Origin: DAOTWY01 sp003696565
Lineage (GTDB): Bacteria; Chloroflexota; Anaerolineae; Aggregatilineales; Phototrophicaceae
Assembly: GCA_034435635.1 (NCBI GenBank)
Contig: DAOTWY010000002.1
Location: 1 to 17,520 of the forward strand
Direction of reading: 5' to 3'
Length of the DNA: 17,520 bases
Both the position numbers and the translations under genes were made by a program. The notes below the pieces were generated by a model. It had not been told where the DNA came from, ran no database searches, and saw nothing but the letters and a program-made list of their open reading frames with translations. Shown here one piece after another: positions 15,676 through 17,520 of the stretch; the stretch's first letter is position 1; every line of letters begins with the position of its first letter.

Positions 15676-16392
15676 ATGACATCGGTTGATGCTTATATTG
15701 CAAAACAGCCGCGTATCGCCTGGCGGCGGTATTTGCTGCGGGGGCTAATCCGCACAATTGGCTATTGGTTTTTTTGCCGTGTTACATCCACCGGCAAAGA
15801 GAATATCCCAGACAATGCCCCAGTCATCCTGATGATGAGTCATATCAGTGCCATAGACCCAGTCGTGTGCATGGGGGAAGTGACGAATCGCTTCGTCATC
15901 CCCATGACCAAAATTGAAAATCTATCCAACCCCATTTTACGCTTTTTTGTGTGGTGGTGGGGAGCTTATACAATCCGACGTGGAGAAGTTGACCGCCGCG
16001 CCCTCATCAACTCAATTGAACTACTTAAGCATGGGAACATGATTTTGATCGCCCCGGAAGGAACCCGCCATCCAGAAGGAATGGGAGAAGGCAAAGACGG
16101 ACTAGCATATGTGGCAACCAAGGCTGATGCCATCATTGTCCCAGCTGCCATCTCCAAAACACAAACCTTCAAACAACGCTGGAAGCAGCTCAAACGGGCA
16201 GAAGCTCATATCGCATTCGGTCGCCCTTTTAAGTTCAAAACCAACGGACGGTCACGCATCCCACGTGAAGAATTAAAAAAGATGACACAAGAGGCGATGT
16301 ATCAGCTTGCGCTTACACAGCCTGATGAGTCACTACGCGGTATTTATAGCGATCTTTCCCAAGCAACAACCGACTATCTTGAGTTTATTTAG
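15676..16392 (+). CDS. plsC: PlsC-type 1-acylglycerol-3-phosphate acyltransferase
   Basis: A 238-residue membrane-associated acyltransferase that should acylate lysophosphatidic acid to phosphatidic acid in phospholipid synthesis. The catalytic HX4D motif is HISAID (His56, Asp61). The substrate-binding motif is APEGTRH (126-132), and IIVPAAI follows as in the family's fourth block. A hydrophobic stretch lies near residues 85-97. It starts 9 bases after the pseudouridine synthase stop, with AAGGGG upstream of the ATG, so the two genes form an operon. Its last 8 bases overlap the convergent endonuclease gene, yet the protein looks full length. The exact acyl acceptor cannot be read from sequence. 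Confidence 0.9.
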   Translation: MTSVDAYIAKQPRIAWRRYLLRGLIRTIGYWFFCRVTSTGKENIPDNAPVILMMSHISAIDPVVCMGEVTNRFVIPMTKIENLSNPILRFFVWWWGAYTIRRGEVDRRALINSIELLKHGNMILIAPEGTRHPEGMGEGKDGLAYVATKADAIIVPAAISKTQTFKQRWKQLKRAEAHIAFGRPFKFKTNGRSRIPREELKKMTQEAMYQLALTQPDESLRGIYSDLSQATTDYLEFI

Positions 16393-17092
16393 GACCCGGT
16401 TTTGTCCCTTTTAAATCGTGTCCACCAATTTCAGGGAATTGTCGCATGATACCCTCTGGATCATGTCTAAAAGCCTCCTGCCGTTGGCGGATCAGATTCC
16501 ATTCAGCCTCAGTTGCACCAAAACCTAAAACAGCAACCGGAATATCAATATCAGCCTCACCACGATATCGAAAATCAATCATAAGATGTTCAAAGGCAGA
16601 AACTCCGGTAGACATACAGTTCACCATCTCCTGCACAAGCACCAACTCAATACCATAATCAATCATACCTTTATTACTAAAGATAATCATTTTAGAAAAG
16701 ACATCGTATCCCATAAAGGCATACTTCCCCATCTGAATTTCAAGACCAACACGATCTTTTAGACCATCCAGACTGCGGAATCGGTCATTACCACGAACTG
16801 TGGTATCATCATCAAAACGGATGCGGGGTTCCTTGTATTTTTTGTCTTTTTCATCCCATTCCGCCCATCCAAGTGGATAGAGAGCATGGCGAAAATACCG
16901 ATTAATCGCCCTGGGTGAAAAAATCAATCCACCCCATCGACGGATTTTGCTTTTTTCTTCAGAGATTTTTATGAGGCAGGTCAGTGGATCAAAGCTCTCA
17001 ACAGCTTGTATAATATCGGCAAAACACTCAGGGTGATGTTCCAGGATTAACTCATGCCCTTGTTTATGAGAATGTATCTTGATAATTTTCAT
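16385..17092 (-). CDS. Putative type II restriction endonuclease, BglII/BstYI-like
   Basis: A 235-residue protein that fits the endonuclease of a type II restriction-modification system. Seen directly are SLDGLKDRVGLEIQMGKYAF, with Asp109, then eight residues, Glu118, one residue, Gln120. BglII, as I recall it, uses Asp84, Glu93 and Gln95, an identical spacing with the unusual Glu-x-Gln in place of Glu-x-Lys. Length is close to BglII (223 residues). Upstream INRYFRHALYPLGW resembles the family's early conserved block. If correct, it cuts a site containing GATC, such as AGATCT or RGATCY. The ATG overlaps the end of the controller gene by 29 bp and has no Shine-Dalgarno sequence, so translation is probably coupled. 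Its 3' end overlaps plsC by 8 bp. Confidence 0.75.
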   Translation of the reverse strand: MKIIKIHSHKQGHELILEHHPECFADIIQAVESFDPLTCLIKISEEKSKIRRWGGLIFSPRAINRYFRHALYPLGWAEWDEKDKKYKEPRIRFDDDTTVRGNDRFRSLDGLKDRVGLEIQMGKYAFMGYDVFSKMIIFSNKGMIDYGIELVLVQEMVNCMSTGVSAFEHLMIDFRYRGEADIDIPVAVLGFGATEAEWNLIRQRQEAFRHDPEGIMRQFPEIGGHDLKGTKPGPK

Positions 17093-17303
17093 GATTAAAA
17101 AAACGCCCGATGTCTATGTTCAATATGCTTGCAATCGCAAACAACTCAATATCAGTCACACGACGCAACCCGATTTCGATTTTTGCAATCGTGTTACGGG
17201 TATGGCTCAAACCCTTGATCTGAAGCCGGGTTGCGAGATCGTCTTGAGTTAAGCCTTGCTGTTTTCTGAATTTTTGAATGTTTCGTCCAGTAATGTTCTG
17301 CAT
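17064..17303 (-). CDS. XRE-family controller (C) protein of the restriction-modification system
   Basis: A 79-residue helix-turn-helix protein (from MQNITGRNIQKFRKQQGLTQ), the usual size for controller proteins that time endonuclease expression after the methyltransferase. The HTH lies at about residues 18-45 (GLTQDDLATRLQ, then HTRNTIAKIEIGLRRVT). Three starts are possible: TTG at 17321, ATG at 17312 and ATG at 17303. None has a Shine-Dalgarno sequence. I choose 17303 because TAAAAT (minus strand, 17311-17316) would place the transcription start on that ATG, giving a leaderless mRNA as known for several C genes. The 3' end overlaps the endonuclease start. A generic XRE repressor cannot be ruled out, but the R and M neighbours support this call. 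Confidence 0.82.
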   Translation of the reverse strand: MQNITGRNIQKFRKQQGLTQDDLATRLQIKGLSHTRNTIAKIEIGLRRVTDIELFAIASILNIDIGRFFNHENYQDTFS

Positions 17304-17310
17304 ACAGCAC

Positions 17311-17340
17311 ATTTTAACCAACAGTTCTCTAGAAAATGTT
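17311..17340 (-). promoter_or_regulatory. Controller-gene promoter and candidate C-box
   Basis: On the minus strand a -10-like TAAAAT lies at 17311-17316, without a consensus -35. In the -35 region is an imperfect dyad, AACAGTT (17320-17326) and AAATGTT (17334-17340), with 6 of 7 positions complementary around CTCTAGA. It lies between the divergent controller and methyltransferase genes, where C proteins bind in known systems. It is a candidate only. Confidence 0.45.
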
Positions 17341-17364
17341 CCGCCATTAGCACAGGAGTTATTT

Positions 17365-17520
17365 ATGAAAAATCAATTATCCCTATTTACACAAAAAGAA
17401 CTGATCTTGTCAGCGCAATATAGTCCAGAAGCCCATGCCACGGTTTTCCATGGTGATCGGCTAAATTTACTTAAATCTATTCACAATAGTGGGGATCAGG
17501 CACAGTTGATTGTAACTTCA
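17365..17520 (+). CDS. DNA methyltransferase of the restriction-modification system, 5' part (runs off the window)
   Basis: I translated the first 52 codons, MKNQLSLFTQKELILSAQYS onward. They include HGDRLNLLKSI followed by QLIVTS at the very edge. In N4-cytosine and beta-class N6-adenine methyltransferases this pattern (GDxxxxL, then LIVTSPPY) precedes the catalytic S/D-P-P-Y motif, which would come next, outside the window. The ATG has AGGAG six bases upstream. It diverges from the controller and endonuclease genes across 61 bp. It should methylate the recognition site and protect the host DNA. BglII-type enzymes are N4-cytosine methyltransferases, consistent with the TS ending, but the target base cannot be settled from this fragment. 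Confidence 0.75.
   Translation, partial: MKNQLSLFTQKELILSAQYSPEAHATVFHGDRLNLLKSIHNSGDQAQLIVTS

Noticed and set aside
17090..17112. Seven-T run at the controller/endonuclease junction as a possible programmed frameshift
   Set aside because: The endonuclease is in the +1 frame relative to the controller. A -1 slip on the run meets a TAA at once, so a classic -1 fusion product is impossible; start-stop coupling is simpler.

Overview
The window looks like a chromosomal segment of a moderate-GC Chloroflexota bacterium (Anaerolineae-like). That placement is an inference. It rests on secreted lipoproteins with long Thr-Pro linkers, pre-peptidase C-terminal (PPC) repeats, DUF4397/fasciclin proteins, and a ZnuA-type binding protein fused to a PCuAC copper-chaperone domain. 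There is no rRNA, tRNA, CRISPR array or insertion sequence that I can see, and no gene-free stretch exceeds 300 bases. The longest gap is 11153-11414.

Layout. Bases 1-3693 (minus strand) hold a membrane glycosyltransferase, then a WD40-like lipoprotein, then the start of fabG, which runs off the left edge. An orphan OmpR-type response regulator (3787-4476, plus) diverges from the glycosyltransferase. It converges through a hairpin on a four-PPC-repeat lipoprotein (4504-6684, minus), which lies just downstream of ddl (6726-7940, minus). Two secreted fasciclin proteins follow on the plus strand (8125-9861 and 9980-11152), then a membrane-anchored MurF-like Mur ligase (11415-13055). A ZnuA-PCuAC fusion protein converges on it (13187-14740, minus). 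An RluB-family pseudouridine synthase and a PlsC-type acyltransferase form a short plus-strand operon (14881-16392).

The right end is a type II restriction-modification module: a BglII/BstYI-like endonuclease (16385-17092, minus), an XRE-type controller protein (17064-17303, minus) overlapping the endonuclease start, and a divergent DNA methyltransferase cut off by the window edge. The endonuclease gene overlaps the 3' end of plsC by 8 bp, so the module abuts housekeeping genes.

How the genes relate. Ddl makes D-Ala-D-Ala and a MurF-type ligase adds it to the peptidoglycan precursor, so both ends of that step are present, although the two genes are not adjacent. Many other products are cell-surface proteins. 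The most distinctive protein is the ZnuA fusion. Its PCuAC copper motif is exact, but the domain's first strand appears at the extreme C-terminus, as if the domain were circularly permuted. Several intergenic regions carry inverted repeats that coincide with plausible promoters (ddl, the metal-binding protein, the Mur ligase leader, the controller gene).
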